Positions 6,978-12,435 are shown, counted from the stretch's first letter. The stretch: 26,832 nt of DNA from Candidatus Nomurabacteria bacterium (GCA_003518045.1 DOZK01000014.1:1-26832); one strand, 5' to 3'. The notes: generated by a model not told the origin, from the sequence alone. Numbers and translations are program-made.

Positions 6978-7061
6978 TTCCTCAAGAGAAACTAAACTCG
7001 CTTACCCAGCCAACACGATGTGTTGGCTGGGTCGAAACTCACCGAGGATATAAAGCGAGTT
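6978..7061 (+). other. Candidate pseudoknotted RNA upstream of tRNA-Asn
   Basis: A 9-bp stem AACTCGCTT/AAGCGAGTT (6995-7003 with 7053-7061) stacks on a perfect 12-bp hairpin (7004-7015 with 7021-7032). Bases TCCTC (6979-6983), outside the stem, can pair with GAGGA (7044-7048) in the 20-base inner strand, which makes a pseudoknot. The segment ends just before the tRNA promoter. It could be a small RNA, a leader or a terminator. I do not match it to a known family. Confidence 0.4.
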
Positions 7062-7066
7062 CCGAC

Positions 7067-7095
7067 TTGCGAATAACTATCTTTTCTTGTATGAT
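7067..7095 (+). promoter_or_regulatory. Promoter of tRNA-Asn
   Basis: TTGCGA (7067-7072) and TATGAT (7090-7095) are separated by exactly 17 bases, a good sigma-70-type promoter. The expected start at about 7102 leaves a leader of about 18 bases before the tRNA. Confidence 0.65.
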
Positions 7096-7119
7096 TATTG
7101 TCATAATTCAATGTTTAGC

Positions 7120-7194
7120 TCCGCGATAGCTCAGCGGTAGAGCAGCTCGCTGTTAACGAGTTGGTCGTAGGTTCGATCCCTACTCGCGGAGCCA
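7120..7194 (+). tRNA. tRNA-Asn (anticodon GTT), CCA encoded
   Basis: The cloverleaf is complete. TCCGCGA (7120-7126) pairs perfectly with TCGCGGA (7184-7190). The D-arm starts GCTC, and the anticodon loop CTGTTAA carries GTT for asparagine. The T-arm GTAGG-TTCGATC-CCTAC is intact. The discriminator base is G (7191), followed by an encoded CCA. Its 3' end (CCTACTCGCGGAGCC) recurs four times downstream in the same direction and four times inverted, which makes this gene the left end of the array at 7120-8164. Confidence 0.97.
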
Positions 7195-7198
7195 AGCA

Positions 7199-7241
7199 TT
7201 GAAAATCAAAAATCCCCTTCCTGGGGATTTTTGATTTTCAA
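7199..7241. terminator. Terminator palindrome T1 after tRNA-Asn
   Basis: A perfect 19-bp stem (7199-7217 with 7223-7241) and five-base loop start five bases after the CCA. T-rich on one arm and A-rich on the other, it can end transcription in both directions. The outer arms TTGAAAA/TTTTCAA are shared with T2 and T4, while the inner stem is different. Confidence 0.8.
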
Positions 7242-7244
7242 GTT

Positions 7245-7433
7245 GGCTCCGCGAGTAAGTATCATGCCAAAGCATGATACTTGGGATCGAAGCAGGAGAC
7301 TGAGGCTTCCTGTTTTGTAATCAAAATAGGACCAGTCGACGTTGGGGGTCGCGAAATAATCTTTTTATTGATCCGCCAGCTGGCGGAGAAAAGAAAAAGA
7401 TATATTTTGTGACCGAGACCTACTCGCGGAGCC
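7245..7433 (+). ncRNA. tRNA-tailed structured unit A
   Basis: This 189-base unit starts with the inverse of the tRNA 3' end (GGCTCCGCGAGTA) and ends with the direct copy, giving a 13-bp closing stem. Inside are a perfect 11-bp hairpin with CAAA loop (7257-7267 with 7272-7282), the joint GGGATCGAA (7283-7291), a variable region with short stems, and a long hairpin. The long hairpin has GGTCGC (7347-7352) paired with GTGACC (7409-7414), an A/T-rich helix, a GA/GAA internal loop (7370-7371, 7388-7390) and a TCCGCC/GGCGGA tip. No protein-coding signal and no internal promoter are seen. I infer a structured RNA, but a DNA recombination element is possible. The strand is given as that of the tRNA. 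Confidence 0.55.
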
Positions 7434-7438
7434 AAGCA

Positions 7439-7481
7439 TTGAAAAACAAAATAGCCCCTCTCGGGCTATTTTGTTTTTCAA
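7439..7481. terminator. Terminator palindrome T2
   Basis: A perfect 19-bp stem (7439-7457 with 7463-7481) around a five-base loop, with A-rich and T-rich outer arms. The sequence is identical to T4 and differs from T1 and T3 in the inner stem. It separates units A and B. Confidence 0.75.
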
Positions 7482-7484
7482 GCT

Positions 7485-7695
7485 GGCTCCGCGAGTAGCA
7501 AAGAAGTCAAAACTTTTTTGCGTGGGGATCGAACGAAAAACCGGTCTACTAAAAAGTATTTCAAAAATTGGGCTCATTTATTTTTGAAATACTTTTTTGT
7601 CGGTTTTCCCCGGGGTCGCGACTTTGAATGTTTTATGAATATCGAAGATATGAAATAAAATACCAAAGTGGTGACCGAGACCTACTCGCGGAGCC
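7485..7695 (+). ncRNA. tRNA-tailed structured unit B
   Basis: This 211-base unit is nearly identical to unit D. The closing stem GGCTCCGCGAGTAG/CTACTCGCGGAGCC is 14 bp. The first hairpin has 10 bp and a CAAA loop, with one G-T pair (7503/7516). The joint GGGGATCGAA follows. A long second hairpin (about 7535-7608) pairs AAAAACCG with CGGTTTTC around a 17-bp AT stem. The third hairpin has GGTCGC (7614-7619) with GTGACC (7671-7676), ACTTTG with CAAAGT, TTTTAT with ATAAAA, the GA/GAA internal loop and an ATATC-GAA-GATAT tip. No promoter is visible inside. Confidence 0.55.
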
Positions 7696-7700
7696 AAGCA

Positions 7701-7744
7701 TTGAAATAAAAAATTACCATTAATATGGTATTTTTTTATTTCAA
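7701..7744. terminator. Terminator palindrome T3
   Basis: Stem 7701-7720 with 7725-7744, with one mismatch. The inner TACCAT/ATGGTA stem is different from T1 and T2, yet the position relative to the tRNA-like ends is the same. It separates units B and C. Confidence 0.7.
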
Positions 7745-7748
7745 TTTG

Positions 7749-7902
7749 AATCTCCGCGAAGCAAGCCAACAGTTTGGCTTGCGTGTGGGGATCGAATGGA
7801 TTTTTGGTTAACGACCACAGCAGTGGTTGTCAAAAATCCCGTTTTCATTTTAACGAGTGACGACGAGGAAAAAATGAAAAAGATCACCCTACTCGCGGAG
7901 CC
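7749..7902 (+). ncRNA. Diverged tRNA-tailed unit C
   Basis: This 154-base unit is shorter and partly decayed. The left tRNA-like end reads TCTCCGCGA in place of GGCTCCGCGA. The first hairpin is a perfect 9-bp stem (7761-7769 with 7774-7782) with a CAGT loop, followed by GGGGATCGAA. The second is GGATTTTTG...CAAAAATCC with an inner GACCAC/GTGGTT-type stem. The third is a 10-bp TTTTCATTTT/AAAATGAAAA stem. The GGGGTCGCGA joint seen in A, B and D is missing. The right end is an intact tRNA-like copy (7888-7902). Confidence 0.45.
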
Positions 7903-7907
7903 AAGCA

Positions 7908-7950
7908 TTGAAAAACAAAATAGCCCCTCTCGGGCTATTTTGTTTTTCAA
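7908..7950. terminator. Terminator palindrome T4
   Basis: A perfect 19-bp stem (7908-7926 with 7932-7950), identical in sequence to T2. Together with unit D it forms a block of about 262 bases that duplicates T2 plus unit B. Confidence 0.75.
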
Positions 7951-7953
7951 GCT

Positions 7954-8164
7954 GGCTCCGCGAGTAGCAAAGAAGTCAAAACTTCTTTGCGTGGGGATCG
8001 AACGAAAAACCGGTCTACTAAAAAGTATTTCAAAAATTGGGCTCATTTATTTTTGAAATACTTTTTTGTCGGTTTTTCCCGGGGTCGCGACTTTGAGATT
8101 TTTTATGAGTGCATAGCACGAAATAAAAAGTCCAAAGTGGTGACCAAGACCTACTCGCGGAGCC
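7954..8164 (+). ncRNA. tRNA-tailed structured unit D
   Basis: This 211-base unit has the same architecture as B. The G-T pair of the first hairpin in B is a G-C pair here (7972/7985). The third hairpin reads GGTCGC, ACTTTG, GATTTTTTAT (8097-8106), GA, GTGC-ATA-GCAC, GAA, ATAAAAAGTC (8123-8132), CAAAGT, GTGACC; almost every base is paired. It differs from B in both its tip and its mid-helix by compensating changes, while the flanking sequence is almost identical. The last tRNA-like copy (8149-8164) is not followed by a terminator but by the promoter of the deaminase-like gene. Confidence 0.55.
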
Positions 8165-8177
8165 TACATTCTAAAAT

Positions 8178-8206
8178 TTGACGATAGCCATATTATATGT
8201 TATTAT
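8178..8206 (+). promoter_or_regulatory. Promoter of the deaminase-like gene
   Basis: TTGACG (8178-8183) and TATTAT (8201-8206) are 17 bases apart, which is close to the sigma-70 consensus. The promoter starts 14 bases after the last tRNA-like copy, so the gene carries its own promoter independent of the tRNA. Confidence 0.6.
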
Positions 8207-8244
8207 AAAGACTGCACATTTTAAAAAATTTTGGGAGATCAAAC

Positions 8245-8832
8245 ATGTTAATGGAATACAATACTGTCCAGGAATGGATGGAAAGGCATGAATCCAGACC
8301 GGAGACAAAAGAGGAAAGACTCCAACGCTTCTGGAGTGCTAAATGGAACCTCTACTGGTCGGCTGTTGATAAAATGGCTGAAGGAAAGAAACATCAGTAT
8401 CGAGGATTCGGCGTGGGTGCCGCCACTCTTGCCTTTAGACCTGACAAACACATCTGGGGTGGGCAAGCTAAAATCTTTACGGGTTTTAACAGTAAAGAGA
8501 AACCTAACTCACAAAAACATTGCGCAGAAAAAAGAATTTTTGAAAGCGCAACTGCTTCTGGGTATGTGCAACTCGTAGGACTTGTCGTTGTCGGGCCTTA
8601 TCAGCCAGACGATTTCAGCCATCACGAATGCTCGACACTACACCCATGCAAACAATGCCGGGATATGATGAGAAATCATCCCCTCGCATGGCCTGAGATG
8701 CCGATACTCACTGCGCTACCACCGCCAGAAGGAATCCTCGAATCGCTTCTGCCACGCTGGGAACCAATATGTGAGTTACACATGCTCAAAGAAATCCTTG
8801 AAATCCACGAACGTGTTACAAACTGTCCATAG
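8245..8832 (+). CDS. Cytidine-deaminase-like zinc protein, probably acquired
   Basis: A 195-residue protein with the two zinc motifs of the deaminase fold: HCAE (92-95; Cys93 ligand, Glu95 proton shuttle) and PCKQC (134-138; Cys135 and Cys138 ligands). A Cys rather than His in the first motif is typical of free-nucleoside cytidine deaminases, but the N-terminal 50 residues and the C-terminal tail are not typical, so the substrate is uncertain. The gene has clearly higher GC than its neighbours, a proper GGGAG ribosome site (8233-8237), a consensus-like promoter and a strong terminator. Those traits, and its position directly after the tRNA-derived array, suggest horizontal arrival. An ATG at 8251 is an alternative start. 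Confidence 0.75.
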   Translation: MLMEYNTVQEWMERHESRPETKEERLQRFWSAKWNLYWSAVDKMAEGKKHQYRGFGVGAATLAFRPDKHIWGGQAKIFTGFNSKEKPNSQKHCAEKRIFESATASGYVQLVGLVVVGPYQPDDFSHHECSTLHPCKQCRDMMRNHPLAWPEMPILTALPPPEGILESLLPRWEPICELHMLKEILEIHERVTNCP

Positions 8833-8834
8833 CT

Positions 8835-8875
8835 AAAAAGCCGACCCATGTCGACTTTGAGGCTGTGGCTTTTTT
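8835..8875 (+). terminator. Terminator of the deaminase-like gene
   Basis: AAAAAGCC (8835-8842) pairs with GGCTTTTT (8867-8874), and a T-run follows, directly after the stop codon. Confidence 0.7.
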
Positions 8876-8890
8876 ATAAAAATTTTAAAA

Positions 8891-8924
8891 AATTAAAATG
8901 AACACTTAAGTGTTCATTTTAATT
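8891..8924. other. Perfect 34-base palindrome
   Basis: AATTAAAATGAACACTTAAG and its mirror half form a gapless 34-base palindrome centred on CTTAAG. It stands between the deaminase terminator and the stop of the converging DUF378 gene. It could end transcription of the latter or be a binding site for a dimeric protein. Confidence 0.6.
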
Positions 8925-8943
8925 TGTTCTAATATTTTAGAGA

Positions 8944-9135
8944 CTAGCGAGGCCAGACCATGTAGACGGCCGCTGCACCAACCAAAACGTAAACAATATT
9001 CTCTAGAGCCAAAACTGACCCGAGGAGCATATGCACAACATTCCAATCAGCACCACCGAAGAAATACCCTAAGCCCATAAGTCCCCAGTTAACACCTCCA
9101 ACCACCACTAAGATTCGTGATACTTGAGAAAGCAT
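8944..9135 (-). CDS. DUF378-family small membrane protein
   Basis: A 63-residue protein with two membrane segments (about 7-25 and 44-62) and the family pattern GGVNWGLMGL (13-22) near the start, plus VYVLVGAAAVY near the end. DUF378 proteins are common small inner-membrane proteins of unknown role. A longer reading frame extends to 9234, but the extra 33 residues show no similarity to the family, and I place the start at the ATG at 9135. Confidence 0.8.
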   Translation of the reverse strand: MLSQVSRILVVVGGVNWGLMGLGYFFGGADWNVVHMLLGSVLALENIVYVLVGAAAVYMVWPR

Positions 9136-9254
9136 AATTTTATTTTTATTAAAACACACACAGTGTTCTTGACGAGAGAACCTGTTACTTATAAGTGTAA
9201 TACTCCCCCACAAACCCGCCAGTGTATAACTCACAAAATTGACAATCTTCTTTG

Positions 9255-9310
9255 TCGCTACGAGATTTTTCTCAGTCGTCGTAGGTCTACTACGCCTTCT
9301 TTAAAAAATC
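9255..9310. repeat. Hairpin repeat related to 4158-4279
   Basis: GAGATTTTT (near 9262) can pair with AAAAAATCTC (near 9304) around the core CGTAGGTCTACTACG (9280-9294), which is the inverse of the core at 4211-4225. The preceding TTTGTCGCTA is also shared with that element. The 455-base gap 9136-9590 otherwise holds R1 and R2 copies and no gene. Confidence 0.5.
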
Positions 9311-9382
9311 TCTAAGCTTCGCGACTCTCATTCAATTTTGAGAGTTATAAGTATTAGAATCAATTTCATTTAGAATGCAGAC

Positions 9383-9511
9383 ACTGGATACCAGTTTTCA
9401 CTGGTATGACACAGAAACAAATTAAAATATCTATTTTATCCCGCTAAGGCGGTGATTTCTAATTGACCTAATAAAATACTGACCTGGATACCCGCCTGCG
9501 CGGGTATGACA
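9383..9511. repeat. Two R1-type repeats
   Basis: ACTGGATACCAGTTTTCACT then GGTATGAC (9383-9410) is a variant with a TACCAG/CTGGTA stem. CTGGATACCCGCCTGCGCGG then GTATGAC (9484-9510) is the standard right-hand type. Both have the CTGGAT start and ATGACA-like end of R1. Confidence 0.65.
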
Positions 9512-9543
9512 TAAATGCGTTAATTAAAAATTAAAAACTAAAA

Positions 9544-9567
9544 ACCCGCCTTGCCGGCGAGGCAGGT
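9544..9567. repeat. R2 repeat, opposite orientation
   Basis: AACCCGCCTTGCCGGCGAGG followed by CAGG is the reverse complement of the R2 copy at 2303-2325. It lies 24 bases beyond the stop of the minus-strand NlpE-like gene and may act as its terminator hairpin. Confidence 0.65.
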
Positions 9568-9590
9568 TAAAAAATTTTGCGTAATCGCAA

Positions 9591-10058
9591 TTATTCCTGA
9601 ATTTTTGAAAATACTGGATTTTTCATATCGCTGTATTGTTTATCTGAGTAAACCAAATTAGAAAGTGTGGAAGTCTTAACAGATTTAATAATTATTGTTT
9701 TTGGAATATCATAATTAGTAGATTGATTACCAATAATGTTTAATTTTATATAACCTCTTTCCACAATTGACCAATCCCCTTTTTCTGCTAAAATCTCTGC
9801 CCCTTCATTATAAGAAATTGTAAGTTCAAAAGCTCCATTTTCATTTAAAGATAAATCATATAAATTCTTACAACCACTTAATGTAGAACAATAATAATTA
9901 CCGGAGACTTCCACCATTCTTTGCTGATTTTGTTCTAATCTATTACCAGAAATTGACTGACTTAATATTCCTTGGCTATCGGCTTTAATAAAATAATATA
10001 TAGAGCCACCAAAAACTAAAATGAGTGCTCCGATAACAACGACTTGAAATGTGTTCAT
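9591..10058 (-). CDS. Membrane-anchored exported protein, NlpE-N-like
   Basis: A 155-residue protein with an N-terminal hydrophobic segment (about 5-24) that should be an uncleaved anchor, since no lipobox cysteine follows. The outer part resembles the small beta-barrel of NlpE-type proteins: YYCSTLSGC (55-63), then NENGAFELTISYNEG, then GDWSIVERGYIKL. The two cysteines (57 and 63) are placed roughly like the metal or disulfide cysteines of that family, but the spacing is not the classical CxxC. The family match is tentative. NlpE in other bacteria senses envelope stress and copper; there is no evidence for that role here. Transcription is probably leaderless from the -10 box at 10066-10071. 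Confidence 0.7.
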   Translation of the reverse strand: MNTFQVVVIGALILVFGGSIYYFIKADSQGILSQSISGNRLEQNQQRMVEVSGNYYCSTLSGCKNLYDLSLNENGAFELTISYNEGAEILAEKGDWSIVERGYIKLNIIGNQSTNYDIPKTIIIKSVKTSTLSNLVYSDKQYSDMKNPVFSKIQE

Positions 10059-10065
10059 ATAATTG

Positions 10066-10071
10066 ATTATA
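10066..10071 (-). promoter_or_regulatory. -10 box TATAAT of the NlpE-like gene
   Basis: A consensus TATAAT on the minus strand ends exactly seven bases before the ATG at 10058. No Shine-Dalgarno site fits in between. Confidence 0.6.
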
Positions 10072-10079
10072 ACAGGAGA

Positions 10080-10290
10080 GTCTATAAAGTCGAAAGTCCA
10101 TAAAGTCTATAAAGTAAATACGACTGCAAAAACTAATTTTATTGGCCTCTTGCATCATTCCTGTGCTGGCGGTAATCCAGGTTAAAAGTTTTAATAATAA
10201 ATACTGGATACCCGCCTTCGCGAGTATGACACAATACAAATTTGTATCTACTTTACGGACTTTATAAACTTTATAGACTTTATGGACTAC
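10080..10290. repeat. Facing AAAGTC tracts with R1 copies between
   Basis: Nonamer-like units (CATAAAGTCTATAAAGT, 10080-10115) face their inverse (ACTTTATAAACTTTATAGAC, about 10250-10290). Between them are a degenerate R1 copy (about 10150-10180) and a CTGGATACCCGCCTTCGCGA-type R1 copy (10205-10233). The 289-base gap holds no gene. Confidence 0.55.
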
Positions 10291-10296
10291 CTCCAG

Positions 10297-10302
10297 TATA
10301 AT
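10297..10302 (+). promoter_or_regulatory. -10 box TATAAT of the nitroreductase gene
   Basis: TATAAT lies 45 bases before the ATG at 10348, giving a leader of about 39 bases. No ribosome site is visible before the start. Confidence 0.4.
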
Positions 10303-10347
10303 AACACTTAGCAAGCTAACCATTATAAAAAAATAATTAATTGAAAT

Positions 10348-10980
10348 ATGAAAAACATAACGGAAGTCCTCGAATGGAGATACGCTACAAAAAAGTTTGA
10401 TACAAACAAAAAATTAACTGACGAAATATTAAATCAGATTTTAGAAGCGGGACGTTTGTCCCCATCTTCTTTGGGATTGCAACCTTGGAAATTTATTCTT
10501 GTTGAAAATGTAGAGTTACGCACCAAGTTACGTGAGGCGGGATATAACCAACCTCAAATAACAGATGCTTCACATCTTGTTGTTCTTACTTATAAAAATT
10601 CTCTCGATGAGGCTTATGTAGATTCATATCTTAAATATACGGCGGATTTAAGAGGTATTACAACAGATGATTTAAAAAGTTACAAAGATATGATTATGGG
10701 TTCTATCACTAGTAGAACACCTGAAGAATTAAAAGTTTGGAATAGTAGGCAAGTATATATTCCATTAGGTGTAATGCTTACGGCCTCTGCTTTACTTGAA
10801 GTCGACACTTGTCCAATGGAAGGATTTGATACAAATAAATTTGATGAAATACTCGGACTAAATGAAATGGGATATTCTAGTACTGCAATACTAGCCCTTG
10901 GTTATAGAGCAGAGGATGATGATACAGCACATTATAAAAAGAGCAGATTTGGGACAGAGGAAATTATTATTAGAAAGTAG
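10348..10980 (+). CDS. NfsB-like nitroreductase (FMN, NAD(P)H)
   Basis: A 210-residue flavoenzyme of the NfsB branch. RYATKKFD (11-18) supplies the N-terminal FMN-phosphate contact, SPSSLGLQPWKF (38-49) is the classic flavin-binding stretch, TDASHLVVL follows, and CPMEGFD (162-168 region) and the closing KSRF match the family. Members reduce nitro compounds, quinones or flavins with NAD(P)H as homodimers. Length is normal, and the gene looks intact. It stands alone between repeat tracts, so its physiological substrate cannot be deduced from context. Confidence 0.92.
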   Translation: MKNITEVLEWRYATKKFDTNKKLTDEILNQILEAGRLSPSSLGLQPWKFILVENVELRTKLREAGYNQPQITDASHLVVLTYKNSLDEAYVDSYLKYTADLRGITTDDLKSYKDMIMGSITSRTPEELKVWNSRQVYIPLGVMLTASALLEVDTCPMEGFDTNKFDEILGLNEMGYSSTAILALGYRAEDDDTAHYKKSRFGTEEIIIRK

Positions 10981-11046
10981 TTTTAAAAGGAGTACGGAGT
11001 AAGAAGTACGAAGTAACTGTGAACTACGAAACTCACGTATCTTGTG

Positions 11047-11125
11047 TTGTCATATCCACGAAGGTGGGTATCCAGGTTTGTATTTTAAATAAGACACTGG
11101 ATTCCCGCCTTCGCGGGAATGACAC
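11047..11125. repeat. Facing R1 pair
   Basis: TGTCATATCCACGAAGGTGG then GTATCCAGG (11047-11075) faces CTGGATTCCCGCCTTCGCGG then GAATGACAC (11097-11125). This arrangement of two palindromes in opposite orientation is like a BIME. Confidence 0.7.
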
Positions 11126-11170
11126 AAACACAAATTTCATAATTCAAGATACAGGAGAGAATAACGAAGT

Positions 11171-11209
11171 AAGAGAATGCACGACCGAAGGTCGTGCATT
11201 CTCTTTTAT
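11171..11209 (+). terminator. Strong hairpin between nitroreductase and DHH genes
   Basis: A perfect 16-bp stem (11171-11186 with 11190-11205) with a GAA loop, followed by TTTTATA on the plus strand. It can serve the converging nitroreductase and DHH genes. Confidence 0.7.
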
Positions 11210-11225
11210 ACATACTCCATTCTCC

Positions 11226-12080
11226 TTACTCCTTACTCCTGAAATCAACAGGGAACTCTGCCTTCACTGAAAAAGCAGAAGCATTTTTATGTCCCCCTCC
11301 CCCATGCTTCATAGCAATCACACTTACATCAAAATCTTTTACACTACGTAAGCTACATTTCCAAACACCTTGCTCATAAGAAAAAATCATAGAAAATAAT
11401 CCGGTCTTTTTTGCTAATCTATGTCCAAGCTCACTTCTTATATCTCTCGGTGCGTTAACTGCATAAATGTCATATCCTTCAAATTTTATAAGCTCGGCTT
11501 TTTCTTCATAAATACTTACACGTTTTTCATGGGCTTCACGGAAAAGTCTTCCAATTCTTTTCGCTCTCTCTAGGCCCTCGTCAGTTGAAAGCTCTTTATT
11601 TAAATCTTCAAAATATAAAAATTCATTTGCCATATCTACCTCTCTATAAATGTATGCGTCAATATCCTCATAATCAGCGAGCTTGTGTGTCCATGTATCT
11701 GAATCAGAAACATATTCAATTAATCTTGGAACTGCTTCTTCAGGGAAAAAATATTTCCAAGCTAAATATGAGCCCGAGTAAGCCGTATCAAATGTATATT
11801 CTTTTAATGATTCAACTGCTTCTTTTGCAGAAATATGATGATCTATACAAACAAATTTCTTAGCAACTTTTTCAAATGAAAGCATTTGCTCTTTAGTAAA
11901 AGAATAATCAACTACATAGACTTCTTTGTCTTGAAATATTGATACCTCTGGAATTGATGTTCTTTCTTGTGGTAAATATTCTGCTTCACTCCCGAATTTT
12001 TTCCAAGCAACCCAAGCACCAGCTCCACCATCCATGCAGTTGCCGTGATATAAAACTAAGATTTTTTTATTTGTTTCCAT
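11226..12080 (-). CDS. DHH/DHHA1 phosphoesterase (NrnB-like)
   Basis: A 284-residue protein with DHH metal motifs: HGNCMDG (12-18), VDYS (57-60), the name-giving DHH (80-82) and DSD (126-128). The C-terminal DHHA1 substrate domain ends in the glycine-rich GGGGHKNASAF (259-269). Relatives cleave short oligonucleotides (NrnB, NrnA) or dinucleotide messengers; the single-domain, soluble layout fits an oligoribonuclease. Exact substrate is not decided. The start at 12080 lies 11 bases after the stop of a 33-codon ORF that overlaps a DUF6922-like gene, so the three may form one transcript. Confidence 0.85.
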   Translation of the reverse strand: METNKKILVLYHGNCMDGGAGAWVAWKKFGSEAEYLPQERTSIPEVSIFQDKEVYVVDYSFTKEQMLSFEKVAKKFVCIDHHISAKEAVESLKEYTFDTAYSGSYLAWKYFFPEEAVPRLIEYVSDSDTWTHKLADYEDIDAYIYREVDMANEFLYFEDLNKELSTDEGLERAKRIGRLFREAHEKRVSIYEEKAELIKFEGYDIYAVNAPRDIRSELGHRLAKKTGLFSMIFSYEQGVWKCSLRSVKDFDVSVIAMKHGGGGHKNASAFSVKAEFPVDFRSKE

Positions 12081-12091
12081 GCTTATGATAT

Positions 12092-12193
12092 CTAATTCTC
12101 TCCTCTTAAATTTTCTGTTATCCCTTGTGTAACTTTTTTAATAACATCTCGTATATTCCTACCATCAGTAATAGTTTCTTGATGTATTGTCAT
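12092..12193 (-). CDS. 33-residue small ORF coupled to the upstream gene
   Basis: A small ORF that begins MTIHQETITDGRNIRDVIKK and ends in LRGEN. Its ATG overlaps the TGA stop of the DUF6922-like gene as ATGA, the usual signature of translational coupling, and its stop lies 11 bases before the DHH gene. I do not recognise it. It could be a small antitoxin- or regulator-like peptide or the surviving start of a longer gene that has been lost. Only the overlap and spacing support it. Confidence 0.4.
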   Translation of the reverse strand: MTIHQETITDGRNIRDVIKKVTQGITENLRGEN

Positions 12194-12423
12194 ATAAATA
12201 AATAATTTTTAAAATAATTATATTTTCTTTTTAGAATAGCTGTTGGTTTCATTTTTAAAAAAACCTCTCGAACAAAATCAAAGCCATATTCTTTTGTTAT
12301 TGCAATAACTAAACTAATTGTTCCATATGACAAGACTCTTCTCACAACAAAATCCCTTGATAAGGTATCAATTTTATTTTTATCAATATCCCACAAAACC
12401 ATGTGTTCATATTGCTTATACAT
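12190..12423 (-). CDS. DUF6922-like small protein
   Basis: A 77-residue protein with the pattern VLWDIDKNKID (9-19) followed by RDFVVRRVLSYG (23-34) and a C-terminal FVREVFLKMKP helix, similar to DUF6922 proteins as I recall them. Such proteins often sit next to nucleotidyltransferase-type toxins. No such partner is present here; the following ORF has only 33 codons. The gene has a consensus -10 box six bases before its ATG. Alternative: an orphan antitoxin-like remnant. Confidence 0.6.
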   Translation of the reverse strand: MYKQYEHMVLWDIDKNKIDTLSRDFVVRRVLSYGTISLVIAITKEYGFDFVREVFLKMKPTAILKRKYNYFKNYLFI

Positions 12424-12429
12424 GTATAC

Positions 12430-12435
12430 ATTATA
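12430..12435 (-). promoter_or_regulatory. -10 box TATAAT of the DUF6922-like gene
   Basis: TATAAT on the minus strand ends six bases before the ATG at 12423, consistent with a leaderless transcript. Confidence 0.55.

Noticed and set aside
7195..8164. Integron cassette array with attC sites
   Set aside because: The palindromes recall attC sites in having constant ends and variable stems, but the GTTRRRY/RYYYAAC core sites and an integrase gene are not seen, and the units lack ORFs with starts. Kept only as an alternative idea.
7195..8170. CRISPR-like array in the repeated tract after tRNA-Asn
   Set aside because: Repeats are large palindromes with tRNA-derived ends, the spacing is uneven (154-211 nt), spacers are related to each other and fold into the same structure, and no cas gene is present.
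7365..8181. Small ORFs of 60-100 codons on both strands within the array
   Set aside because: They are read through the repeated hairpins, are near-identical because the DNA repeats, lack start signals and resemble no protein family.
11019..11270. 83-codon plus-strand ORF after the nitroreductase gene
   Set aside because: It runs through an R1 pair and the terminator hairpin and overlaps the end of the DHH gene; not a credible protein.
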